This document shows, piece after piece, positions 8,179 through 17,174 of a stretch of DNA of 54,436 bases. The stretch comes from Thermoplasmatales archaeon (lineage in GTDB: Archaea; Thermoplasmatota; Thermoplasmata; Thermoplasmatales; Thermoplasmataceae): contig DAHXNF010000015.1 of NCBI GenBank assembly GCA_027366585.1, forward strand, positions 1 through 54,436, in the 5' to 3' direction. Made by a program: the position numbers and the translations under genes. The notes beneath the pieces are model-generated. The model was not told where the DNA came from. It worked only from the letters and a program-made list of their open reading frames with translations, and searched no databases. Each line of letters starts with the position of its first letter. The stretch's first letter is position 1.

Positions 8179-9183
8179 GAGCATCTTATTGACAGTATCC
8201 CTGGAAACTGAAAACCCTATCTTTTCTAATATCGCAGAGATCGATCTTTCATCTTTACCGGACAGGAAGGTGTAATGGTGCAGGGATTCAAGTACTGTTC
8301 CCTCGTTGACCTTCAGCAGGTCTGCAAAATATCCCACCTCATTTTTGATTACCTGCTCATCATTCTTCTTAGATACGAATTTCCGAATAACTTCCAGGAG
8401 CTTGCTCACTTCCAACACCCTGGATTCGATCCAGGATGATCCCGCTCCAATGCAACAGCATGGAAGATTATCGAGCGCGTCAGAAAACCTGAATGCTTCC
8501 CTGAACCCTCCCTGCCTGATGATTTCTGCAAACGGCTCCCAGATAGCAATGAACCTGCTTTCACCATCTAGGAAATCGGAGACTGCACCAATGGGAGTTA
8601 AGAGAGCCTCTGCCTCCAATGGACCGGCATATTTTTCAAAAGCCTTTGTCAGGATAGCCATGGACGAAAATTCGCTTGATATTATCCTCCTGTTCGCTGA
8701 TCCAGGATTTTCAAAGATGGATGAGCCGCCAGAAGCGACTTCGCTTAAAATCCTCAGGCGCGAGTTTTCCGGGTGAATCAGGAACGAAATCAATGGTGAG
8801 AACCCCAAATCGAGGGTGTCAGAGAGCAGATCATCAACAATATCGGCGGACTTTGAATATAACCTCACGTCTAGGCGGTTCCCGCTATTCGCGCAATATT
8901 CCCTCAATGCAGCCATATGATATACGTATTCAGAAGACGCGAGCATTCCCGCCCTAACAGTACCTGGCACATTTCCAGGAAAGTATCTTGAGAGCCAGAC
9001 CCTGTTGCTCCTTCCGGCATCCTTTCTGATCTCTATTTGGCGAGATCTGGCCATTTCGGATAATATTTCTGACACCCTGGACTTTGAAAATCCCTTCTTT
9101 AAATGGAAATCTGATTGCAAGAATCCCTTTCTGCCGCTATTACTGAGCGTTTCCTCAATTTCCCTTTTAAGGAGAGAATGCAT
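8167..9183 (-). CDS. One-component regulator: winged helix fused to a periplasmic-binding-protein-like domain
   Basis: About 338 aa. The N-terminal 60 residues look like a winged helix (FSKSRVSEILSEMARSRQI with a basic wing). Residues from about 80 to 265 resemble type 2 solute-binding folds of the NMT1/THI5/MqnA kind, for example SDTLDLGFSPLISFL, the GGSSIFENP loop and FIAIWEPFAEII. There is no signal peptide, so this is a cytosolic ligand-sensing domain. A Cys-Cys-Cys run (about residue 242) lies in the ligand-binding half. The ATG at 9183 is used; a TTG at 9192 is also possible. A TATA-like CTTATAA is near 9220. Ligand and targets are unknown; the domain call is by motif recognition only. 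Confidence 0.68.
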   Translation of the reverse strand: MHSLLKREIEETLSNSGRKGFLQSDFHLKKGFSKSRVSEILSEMARSRQIEIRKDAGRSNRVWLSRYFPGNVPGTVRAGMLASSEYVYHMAALREYCANSGNRLDVRLYSKSADIVDDLLSDTLDLGFSPLISFLIHPENSRLRILSEVASGGSSIFENPGSANRRIISSEFSSMAILTKAFEKYAGPLEAEALLTPIGAVSDFLDGESRFIAIWEPFAEIIRQGGFREAFRFSDALDNLPCCCIGAGSSWIESRVLEVSKLLEVIRKFVSKKNDEQVIKNEVGYFADLLKVNEGTVLESLHHYTFLSGKDERSISAILEKIGFSVSRDTVNKMLSIH

Positions 9184-9192
9184 AACTTTCAA

Positions 9193-9410
9193 TCATGAAA
9201 TGGTATTGCACTGTTATAAGAATTGCCTCTTGAAAGCATCAAGAACTGGAGCATCTCGGAATCCATTGAGCACAGTGCTATTCACACTGCCTGGAGTCAC
9301 GTCATTGGCTAACCGCCAGTCAGCCAGATTGAGAAGCTGGCTTACCTGATAAAAGCAGGGAATAAGGTATATCAGTTATTTATACCGAGATTCCATTACG
9401 TTTTCTTGGC
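9193..9410 (+). promoter_or_regulatory. Intergenic region upstream of aglB
   Basis: This stretch separates two divergent genes. It holds a 6-bp-arm hairpin (AGCCAG 9322-9327 / CTGGCT 9337-9342) of unknown meaning and an A/T-rich TTATTTATA near 9375-9384 that is a plausible TATA box for the ATG at 9411. No gene is seen. Confidence 0.4.
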
Positions 9411-12400
9411 ATGAGTATAACGACAGATACACCGGAAACAATAACACAGCGCTTTAAAACATTCATTAGGGAAACACCGGAATTTTCCCTTATTGTACTG
9501 CTTGTATTGAGCTACCTGTTCATTGCGAACTATTTTGCGTGGTCTGCCACATTCGCAGGTGGCTTGCAAAACTTTTCCGGAGGGAGTGACCCTTATTACA
9601 ATTTCAGGTCTATTACATACTTCTTAACAACCAAGCACTGGATGATTTACGACTCTACGATAAACTATCCTCTCGGAACATATAACCCGAGGAACCCATT
9701 CTTTCACATCCTGATCGTATTTGTCGGCGTATTGGGGAGCCCCTTCTCTAATGCTGTGACTGTGGCTCAACTCTCTTTCCTTGAGTTTGACGCCGTCTTC
9801 GGTGCTTTGCTCATTGTGCCTGTCTACCTGATCACAAAGGAGGTTTTCGGCAGGAAGGCTGGAATGCTTTCTGCAATATTGTACACGCTCATGCCGAGCA
9901 ACCTGTCTGCCGGTATTCTGTCAGATGGCAGGATGCATACGCCTGAACTTCTGTTCGCATTCTTTGTGATTTACTTCTTCATAAAAGCCATTAAGACAGC
10001 GAATAAGGGCAGGATTTTTGAAAAAATGTCGTTGCTACACCCGAAGGCGAGAGTAGATGAGGTAAGGCAATACCTGCGGAGCAACAGGTTGAGTAACATA
10101 TACGCGCTCCTGGCTGCTACTTCACTTGGGGCATTGATGCTTTCATGGCAGGGTTACGCTTACATTGAGGCCATTATCGCAATTTATATCATCGTTCAGC
10201 TCCTGTTCTCTCTCTTCATGAAAAAGCCAACGGGCTACATCACCGTCTCGTCACTATTGTTCTTTGTATTGCCATTTGTAATGAGTTACTACTATTACCA
10301 TGGCGTTCACGAGGTCTCGCCCTGGCTAATCGACGGTCTCTACATCGCAGTTCTTGCAGTAGGTTTCTCTATAATAGTCAATATTGTCGGCAGGAGACCC
10401 TGGATAATAACAGTCCCACTCCTTTTCATAGTCAGTGCGGCAGGTTTGTTCGCCTTCTATATTGCGGCCCCAAATACCCTGTCCAGCATATTGGCCGGAG
10501 AAGGTTATTTCATCAAGACAAGGGTCTATGACACGATAGCAGAGGCAGCTGCACCCGCTCTTGGTCAATACATATCCGGATTCGGAATAGCACAGTTCCT
10601 GCTCGGAGTTGCGGGTCTCATATATACAGTATATGCTTACTTCAAGTCGAAGAAAGAATATCTTCTTCTCTTCATGGTTTTTGCCATAGTCTCCATTTAC
10701 ATGAGTTTTGTCGCCGGTAGATTCAACATAACCGCGGCTCCCGCCTATGCTGCAATGGGCGGTGCGCTTCTTGCCCGCTTCTCAGAAATGGCGAAGACAG
10801 GAGATATCAGGCATCGTACTCCAATGCAGTCGGTCAACGTCAGAAAATCTTTGAAGGGAAACATCTCATTCACGTCATTTTCGATCGTTCTTGCAATGGT
10901 CATTCTCCTCATAGTGCCATCCGGTTTTGGTGTGCTTAACGCTGCGGTTCCTGCAAACAGCGCGGGTCATGTAAACCAGGAAATATACAACTCAATGCCA
11001 TCATTCCTGAAGCCACTCGTGAACTATTCTTCGTCAGCGGATCAGTTTGTTGGGACATATGGGTTCGGCATAACAAATCAATCAACTCCTCTTAACCAGG
11101 CGTTTTCATGGCTTTCCACTCAAGATACCAATGTACCGTTACAGGATAGACCGGCTTTTGTATCATGGTGGGACTACGGCTTCCAGGAGATAGTCGTAGG
11201 ACAGCACCCGACCGTGGCGGATGATTTCCAGCAGGGATACCAGGTTGCGGGTCAGGTTCTTCTGGCGCAGAATCAAAGCCAGGTAATTTCACTTTTCATT
11301 GCGAGGGTAATCGAGGGCGCTTATCAGAACAACAGTAACAATATACCTGCAGATGTCTATCAGACACTAGTAAGTTGCCTGGGTCCAACTGGAGCCAGTT
11401 TCCTTGCCGGTGACATCAAGAACCCACAAAACTATGTATCAGTTGTCCTCAACAACCCGTCAATATATGGAAAATACATAAGCCAGCTTACTTCTGCAAA
11501 TGCACAGTTTGCAATATTCAGCGGATATCTCCCGGCGCACTATTCCATATCGGTTCTGAACAATCTATACACATTGCTTATCTCTGAAACCGGTTACAAC
11601 ATCAAGTATGTTGGCATCGACCACAGCCTTTTCCCCGTTTCCGGTCTCAACCCCGGGATATTCTATGCTCCCGCTTACCTTACCGATGGCCTGTCATACA
11701 CATATCAGGGTGAAATAGTTCCATATCCGTACTACCAGATCTATGCAGTCACAGCAAACCAGACTTACCAGCTAAACCAGACTCCCACCACGGCTCTAGT
11801 TACCAATTACCAGATCACTTATAATTCGGCTTTCTACAACTCGTCTATTTACAGGTTCACCGTGGGATATCCGCCATCGGCAGTTGGTTCAGTTGGTGGC
11901 ATTCCTGGACTGACAGTAAACCAGACAACTGCCCCAGTGATGCCGGCCTGGAACATGAGTAACTTCGAGATAGTTTATGCAGGAGTTCCATGGAATCCTT
12001 ATACTGATTACCAGAACCATAGTGCTGCTTGGACCGTTGTTCCAATCCAGACAGCTTATAAATACCAGAAGGAAGGGTATGGCACAACTATCCTTCTTCC
12101 AACGCTTTCAAGCATTCAGGCAGCTTTTGATCCAATAGTTGCATATTATCCGGGTGCCATCATTGAAGGCAGAGTGACCACTTCCTCAGGTAACCCGGTT
12201 GCTGGAGCTTATGTAACCCTCCTCGATCAATACGGGATTCCACACGATCTTGTCAAAACAAATTCCCAGGGTTATTATCAACTCACCGCAGTTCCGGGCA
12301 ACGACTCCATATATGTCACTACAGGAAAATTGAACCAGCAGTATCTGATTGGGACATCATTGCTTAACAACACGACCATTTATATTTCAGACGCACAGGC

Positions 12401-15400
12401 AAACCGGGACGTTCCGGCAGGACCCGCCAGCGGCTTGCCTGGATACATGATTACAAGAAACTTCATTTCTGCTTCGGGAGGCGTATCCGGAAGCATAGAT
12501 TATCAATACCAGATCACGAAAAATGTGACCAGCAAGGCCACAGTCAATTCTGGCGTACTCATATTCACGAACGCCAGCTCCGGCCAGTCTTACAATGCGT
12601 CGGTATCGGAAGGCAACTATACACTTTCAAACGTACCGCCTGAAACATACAACATTACATTGAAATCAGGTAACAACACATACAGTGACTTTGCAACTGC
12701 AACAATAAGTCCTCAAAACAACATTACACAGGATCTCGTTGTAACGATGGATACCATCTATGCTTCGGCCTTCTCCGGTAACATAACACTTAGTAATGCT
12801 GAATTCATAGCAAAATCGAATAATTTCACCGCTGTTTCTTACAGTAATAGTACAGGAATTGCACTGCTTCAGGTTGTTCCAGGCAGCTATAGCGTTTACG
12901 TTACAGGCAAGGGATACACGTCCCTGGCCCAGCATGTTGATTTCAGCACATGGGGGTTGAACAAGACTGAACTTCTTGCTCCTGTACTTTCAGCTTCTGT
13001 TACAGGCACAGTTGCGTCCAATGCGGTTAAACAGGTAAGTTTCTACGCAGATGGAAATATCTCGAATGCCTATAATGCACAAGTCCGCAACGGAAAGTTT
13101 TCGATAACGCTGCCCGTCGGGTATTACACGGCATATGCAAGGAATGGGTTCAGCGTCTACGCCCAGTCCGTTTTTATCACAAACAATACCAGCATAATAG
13201 TTTCCCTTTCAACCGGCTATTACGTAAATGTATCAGTTGTGACTAGCACTTTCAGCAATGGTACCGGCTATTTCGAGGCGCTTTCTAACACGGTTTCCAT
13301 GCAGACTGAATCTTCAAATGCAAGTTATTACAACTTCCTGCTTCCGAACGGGATTTACACATTCGCCACCGTCTTCACACATATAGGATTGAACTATGGC
13401 GCTTTCCGGACTATCCAGGTGCTTGGAAATCTTTCTTTCAGCATGCGCCTTGGATTCCAGGCTAATGTTTCCCTGACTACCCTGGACTCCTATCACTCCA
13501 GCAGCGGTGCGGCTGCTCCTCAGGTTTCATCTGGGGTTGCCATAGAATACGCTGGAAATATACCCATTTTCTACACTGATGTCCTGGTATCTGGCACGGC
13601 AACCCTCATGCACCCCAACACGCTTGTTGATTCATACTCATTCAAAATGTACAGTCCCGGATTCTTTAACTCAACCAACAGCATCAGTTCTACCGCCTCC
13701 GCTGTTGTTATGATTGTAACGCCAGTTTTGACGAGCTTTTCCCTTGAATTGAAGAATGACGCCGGCCAATCGGTTACAGGATATGTTTCATTGCAGGGGG
13801 CCCAGTCATACCTTTTCCAGATTAATAGCAACACCGCAAGCGGAACACTGACCCCGGGCATTTATTCTGTATCGGTATTTTCTACCTCAGCTGCAGTAAA
13901 TGCCTCTGAATCTGTGGTTTCAGTGCCGATCTCAAACGCATACGCGTCAGGTGTTGGCTTCAGCCAACAATTCTCTCTTGCCAGCACTGCTTCTACCTAC
14001 TCGGTTTTCAAGAACGGTGCCCCGGTAGGGCATACCGGTCTCAGTGCCGGTTACTATACATTGTATTCCCAGACTGGAGGAAAAACCAATATTACAACGC
14101 TGTTTCTGAGTAGTAATTCTACGATTGCTCCTGTGCTTCAAGCGAGTTCAACGGTCAGCCTTTCTAACAGCCTTGCCTATGCGTCAGGAATATACTATAT
14201 CTCCGGGAAATCAGGAATAATATCCACTACGAATAGCTCAATTGTCCTGCCGGTCGGCTCATATACCGTTAAGTATTATTACAATTTCACCGCAAATGGT
14301 GCGGATCGAACAGTATCCGGGTCTTTAACATTATCTTCTGCAGTAACAACGAATTTCAAGGTTCCGGTGTCTATTTCTCCAGCGTTCACAACAGTTTCCG
14401 GACAGGTTTCGTATTCTGGTTCTGCGGTTCCATATGCAACAGTTGTGTTCTACAACAGCACCGGCAGCTTTATTTCGTCTGACACGGCAAATGCCTATGG
14501 TATCTACAATGCACAGCTGTATGGCGGTTCCTACACGGTTTATGCTGCTTTCAACACCGACAGGGAAGCTAGTGTCTCAACGATTGCAGTCAGTGCCTTT
14601 GGTGCGTCACAGTCGTATAATATAACTATGATGCCTTCCTACAAGGTTTTTATTGCGGAAACGAAGGGAAACATACTGTTGACTGGAAACATATCAATCT
14701 CTTCCGGTAGTGCACTCATCCTGTTCAATACAAGCCAGCAGAGCATATACCTGCCTGGAGGAGTATACAAATTCTCTGGCAGCCTTACAGTTCATCAGGA
14801 TAACTATACCGGACATACCATGAACATAAGCTACAGCTCATCGATTACGCAAGATATAGCAGCGCAGAATACATACATAAATATTGCATTATCAAAAGTG
14901 GATGTATACCAGTTTGAATCAGGCATGATATCTCCGATCGTGAATGCAAGCGAAGGGTCGAACCTTACCAATGTATCATTCTACGTGGTAAATAGTGGCA
15001 ACACTTACGTGAACATGACTTTCAGCCCAGGCGAGTCGGGATTGATAGCGACCTTCAATCAGTCAAAGGTCGTGATTGCACCTGGCCAGAACGTATCGAT
15101 ATCGGCAAACCTGGAACTTCCGGACAAAATGATCGCTGGAATCCAAAAAGTGCAGATAAATGGAACATATGGATCGAGTACATATAACATCAATCTAAAG
15201 GTCAATATCACGCCGAATCCCTCATTCAAAGCATACATGGTCCCCGCCAGGAACTCCATCCTCAATAATACCGGAAGTATTCCTGTGGTTCTGTCAAACA
15301 CAGGAAACCAGGTAATGACGGTATATGTCGCGCTTGATCCCGATAACCTTTCGATCTATAACTGGGATGGTAACATTGGAAAGGGACTCTTCTACAGCGT

Positions 15401-15704
15401 AAAGCTGTCAGCATTCTCTTCGTCCACCATCTTTGTTAACGTAACTCCGATAGCAGGTAAGAGCCTTTATGTATCCGGTGACCTGGCACTTAACATTACA
15501 ACGAGCGCAAAAATATCACAAACAGTCGTAGTACCGGTGAAGCTGCCAACAAACATCGGGATTAAGCCGACTGTGAGCGGTACCTCAATATCTCATTTCA
15601 CAGGAAACCCCGAACTTACCATCATAACTGGGGTGGTTGTAATCGCTGCATCCGTGATAGTGGGTCTTATAGTGGCTTCGTCCAGAGGGAGGCGCCGCAG
15701 GTGA
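9411..15704 (+). CDS. aglB: Giant AglB/STT3 oligosaccharyltransferase with a long extracellular beta-domain extension
   Basis: A 2097-aa membrane enzyme that transfers lipid-linked glycan to Asn-X-Ser/Thr sequons outside the cell. The catalytic half is clear: an acidic motif GGSDPYYN with D60 in the first external loop, about 13 membrane segments up to residue ~510, and WWDYG at 586-590. Typical AglB proteins end near 850-1000 residues. Here about 1100 more follow, containing carboxypeptidase-regulatory-like units (about 914-975 and 1662-1728), many related beta repeats, a NEW3-like region (about 1843-2050), and a final membrane helix with a GRRRR tail. The extension is rich in sequons, so it may itself be glycosylated. 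It is coupled to the next gene by a GTGA overlap. Enzyme call is firm; the extension's role is unknown. Confidence 0.94.
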   Translation: MSITTDTPETITQRFKTFIRETPEFSLIVLLVLSYLFIANYFAWSATFAGGLQNFSGGSDPYYNFRSITYFLTTKHWMIYDSTINYPLGTYNPRNPFFHILIVFVGVLGSPFSNAVTVAQLSFLEFDAVFGALLIVPVYLITKEVFGRKAGMLSAILYTLMPSNLSAGILSDGRMHTPELLFAFFVIYFFIKAIKTANKGRIFEKMSLLHPKARVDEVRQYLRSNRLSNIYALLAATSLGALMLSWQGYAYIEAIIAIYIIVQLLFSLFMKKPTGYITVSSLLFFVLPFVMSYYYYHGVHEVSPWLIDGLYIAVLAVGFSIIVNIVGRRPWIITVPLLFIVSAAGLFAFYIAAPNTLSSILAGEGYFIKTRVYDTIAEAAAPALGQYISGFGIAQFLLGVAGLIYTVYAYFKSKKEYLLLFMVFAIVSIYMSFVAGRFNITAAPAYAAMGGALLARFSEMAKTGDIRHRTPMQSVNVRKSLKGNISFTSFSIVLAMVILLIVPSGFGVLNAAVPANSAGHVNQEIYNSMPSFLKPLVNYSSSADQFVGTYGFGITNQSTPLNQAFSWLSTQDTNVPLQDRPAFVSWWDYGFQEIVVGQHPTVADDFQQGYQVAGQVLLAQNQSQVISLFIARVIEGAYQNNSNNIPADVYQTLVSCLGPTGASFLAGDIKNPQNYVSVVLNNPSIYGKYISQLTSANAQFAIFSGYLPAHYSISVLNNLYTLLISETGYNIKYVGIDHSLFPVSGLNPGIFYAPAYLTDGLSYTYQGEIVPYPYYQIYAVTANQTYQLNQTPTTALVTNYQITYNSAFYNSSIYRFTVGYPPSAVGSVGGIPGLTVNQTTAPVMPAWNMSNFEIVYAGVPWNPYTDYQNHSAAWTVVPIQTAYKYQKEGYGTTILLPTLSSIQAAFDPIVAYYPGAIIEGRVTTSSGNPVAGAYVTLLDQYGIPHDLVKTNSQGYYQLTAVPGNDSIYVTTGKLNQQYLIGTSLLNNTTIYISDAQANRDVPAGPASGLPGYMITRNFISASGGVSGSIDYQYQITKNVTSKATVNSGVLIFTNASSGQSYNASVSEGNYTLSNVPPETYNITLKSGNNTYSDFATATISPQNNITQDLVVTMDTIYASAFSGNITLSNAEFIAKSNNFTAVSYSNSTGIALLQVVPGSYSVYVTGKGYTSLAQHVDFSTWGLNKTELLAPVLSASVTGTVASNAVKQVSFYADGNISNAYNAQVRNGKFSITLPVGYYTAYARNGFSVYAQSVFITNNTSIIVSLSTGYYVNVSVVTSTFSNGTGYFEALSNTVSMQTESSNASYYNFLLPNGIYTFATVFTHIGLNYGAFRTIQVLGNLSFSMRLGFQANVSLTTLDSYHSSSGAAAPQVSSGVAIEYAGNIPIFYTDVLVSGTATLMHPNTLVDSYSFKMYSPGFFNSTNSISSTASAVVMIVTPVLTSFSLELKNDAGQSVTGYVSLQGAQSYLFQINSNTASGTLTPGIYSVSVFSTSAAVNASESVVSVPISNAYASGVGFSQQFSLASTASTYSVFKNGAPVGHTGLSAGYYTLYSQTGGKTNITTLFLSSNSTIAPVLQASSTVSLSNSLAYASGIYYISGKSGIISTTNSSIVLPVGSYTVKYYYNFTANGADRTVSGSLTLSSAVTTNFKVPVSISPAFTTVSGQVSYSGSAVPYATVVFYNSTGSFISSDTANAYGIYNAQLYGGSYTVYAAFNTDREASVSTIAVSAFGASQSYNITMMPSYKVFIAETKGNILLTGNISISSGSALILFNTSQQSIYLPGGVYKFSGSLTVHQDNYTGHTMNISYSSSITQDIAAQNTYINIALSKVDVYQFESGMISPIVNASEGSNLTNVSFYVVNSGNTYVNMTFSPGESGLIATFNQSKVVIAPGQNVSISANLELPDKMIAGIQKVQINGTYGSSTYNINLKVNITPNPSFKAYMVPARNSILNNTGSIPVVLSNTGNQVMTVYVALDPDNLSIYNWDGNIGKGLFYSVKLSAFSSSTIFVNVTPIAGKSLYVSGDLALNITTSAKISQTVVVPVKLPTNIGIKPTVSGTSISHFTGNPELTIITGVVVIAASVIVGLIVASSRGRRRR

Positions 15705-16462
15705 AGTTTCGAACCACACTCCTGGCTTTGGCGGTTGTGTTTATCATGATGCCAATTGCCGCGACAATGTCTGATGCCGGTACTGCATATCCTTCGATCT
15801 TCTCAAGTTCCGTTTCATACGGAACAGTTTACACAGGCGAGAGCTTCTCCATCTATGTTAACTCCACCTATGGATTCGACAACTATACCGCAGTCCTGGT
15901 GTTCTCGGGTATGAACCTGACTGGCATGGCACCCGGAACTTCGGTAATAGCTGAGAAGAGCGCAAGTCCGGATATTAGGTTCAACATTACTGCTCCATCT
16001 AATCCCGGTACCGTAACTATACTGGTGATGACATCAGCAGTCGGTTCAACGACAATGGATTACCGGACAACAGTCCAGTTGACAGTCGTAGACCCAATAA
16101 AGATGCAGGCGACCATAAGCAACCCGACCTTGTATTACATGTATAATGTAACAGTAACGTTTGCACTGAATGGGAACAATGTTTCCAAGGTGGTGATACC
16201 AAAGCTGGCTCCATACTCATCGCAGGTCGTAACAGTAAATTCATCGGCAATATCACTGATCAGCAAGGGTGAAAACAGCATTCAGGTCTACACAAGTACA
16301 CCAGGCACTGTCGTCAGCGGTGGCACCACCTTTTACTATGGCACACCCCCAAACTACTCTTGGATATACTACATTGCAGCAGTCGTTGTGGCATTCATGA
16401 TATTCCTTGCATACAGTGCAGGGCGCAGATCAGTACCCAAGTCTCCAAAGTGGAAGAAGTAA
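15701..16462 (+). CDS. Membrane-anchored extracellular protein coupled to aglB
   Basis: A 253-aa protein with an N-terminal signal helix, about 190 residues of beta-rich, sequon-bearing extracellular sequence, and a C-terminal membrane helix followed by a basic tail (PKSPKWKK). The GTG start overlaps the aglB stop (GTGA), and GGGAGG lies eight bases upstream, so it is translated from the same mRNA. Its topology mirrors the end of the AglB extension (beta domain, helix, basic tail). It could be an accessory subunit or a co-made surface protein. No family recognised with confidence. Confidence 0.75.
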   Translation: MKFRTTLLALAVVFIMMPIAATMSDAGTAYPSIFSSSVSYGTVYTGESFSIYVNSTYGFDNYTAVLVFSGMNLTGMAPGTSVIAEKSASPDIRFNITAPSNPGTVTILVMTSAVGSTTMDYRTTVQLTVVDPIKMQATISNPTLYYMYNVTVTFALNGNNVSKVVIPKLAPYSSQVVTVNSSAISLISKGENSIQVYTSTPGTVVSGGTTFYYGTPPNYSWIYYIAAVVVAFMIFLAYSAGRRSVPKSPKWKK

Positions 16463-16476
16463 TCACCTCTCATCAG

Positions 16477-17124
16477 TCAAGATGTCATGGCCTTCTGCAG
16501 AGTGTTGAACTCAACCTCAAGGATATCCCTTCTCCTGCGGCTCCGGACCCTTGGGTCATGAAACTGTGATGATCCTCTTGCTATCCTGGCAGCTGAAACA
16601 GCATTGTCGTGGATCTTGTGTGGCTGGCTGGTATTTGTCTCGTCCACAATTTCAGGAACTATGGATACCGTCCGGAGTTTCTGTATGATACTGTCCCTGT
16701 TGGGCGCATCGCCATGTCCTATCCTGACAATGCAACCGGAATACCTGTAGCCCTTTATAATTCCCCTGATTGCAGAGATCAGGCCGTCAATGCTCGGGGC
16801 CTCAAACGCCTCAAGCAGGACATCGTCCCCGAGAACCGCGATTCCCGGCTTTGGCCCGGGATCTATGCCGATGATGAGGCGGATAAACATTTCCTTTCCC
16901 AGCAGAAATGGGATTGCAGCCCTAACTGCCTCTGATGCGCTGTCAGCCCTTATCTGGGCGGCGTCGACCTTTTCATCCTTGTTAGAACTCAGGATTATTG
17001 GCACATCTGAAGGCAATCGATCTATACTGTCTATCGAAACAGATTTAATGCGCCAGGACTTCAGCACGTTTACAACATCATGGTAGAACCTGAAATTATG
17101 AGTATATATCCCGACTCTTTTCAT
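16477..17124 (-). CDS. RNase H/RuvC-fold protein of unknown function
   Basis: A 215-aa archaeal protein. After a Rossmann-like first ~80 residues comes IIGIDPGPKPGIAVL (D88), the classic first strand of the RuvC/RNase H fold. A later acidic candidate lies in HDNAVSAARIA, where the RuvC family has its final active-site aspartate. A basic patch (RSRRRRD) near the C-terminus could bind nucleic acid. It lies 50 bp downstream of the recJ-like gene on the same strand and may share the rps15-recJ mRNA. A nuclease role is inferred from the fold only. Confidence 0.7.
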   Translation of the reverse strand: MKRVGIYTHNFRFYHDVVNVLKSWRIKSVSIDSIDRLPSDVPIILSSNKDEKVDAAQIRADSASEAVRAAIPFLLGKEMFIRLIIGIDPGPKPGIAVLGDDVLLEAFEAPSIDGLISAIRGIIKGYRYSGCIVRIGHGDAPNRDSIIQKLRTVSIVPEIVDETNTSQPHKIHDNAVSAARIARGSSQFHDPRVRSRRRRDILEVEFNTLQKAMTS

Positions 17125-17174
17125 CTACAGGATCATGCATGGATTCTAGGATAATAGGTTTGTCGAAACCACTC

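Noticed and set aside
7923-8192. Open frame overlapping the small winged-helix gene in another phase
   Set aside because: Its product is Cys/Asn-rich with no fold signal, whereas the 7948 frame encodes a clear helix-turn-helix.
9322-9342. Hairpin upstream of aglB as a riboswitch or terminator
   Set aside because: Six-pair stem without T-run or further conserved structure; likely chance.
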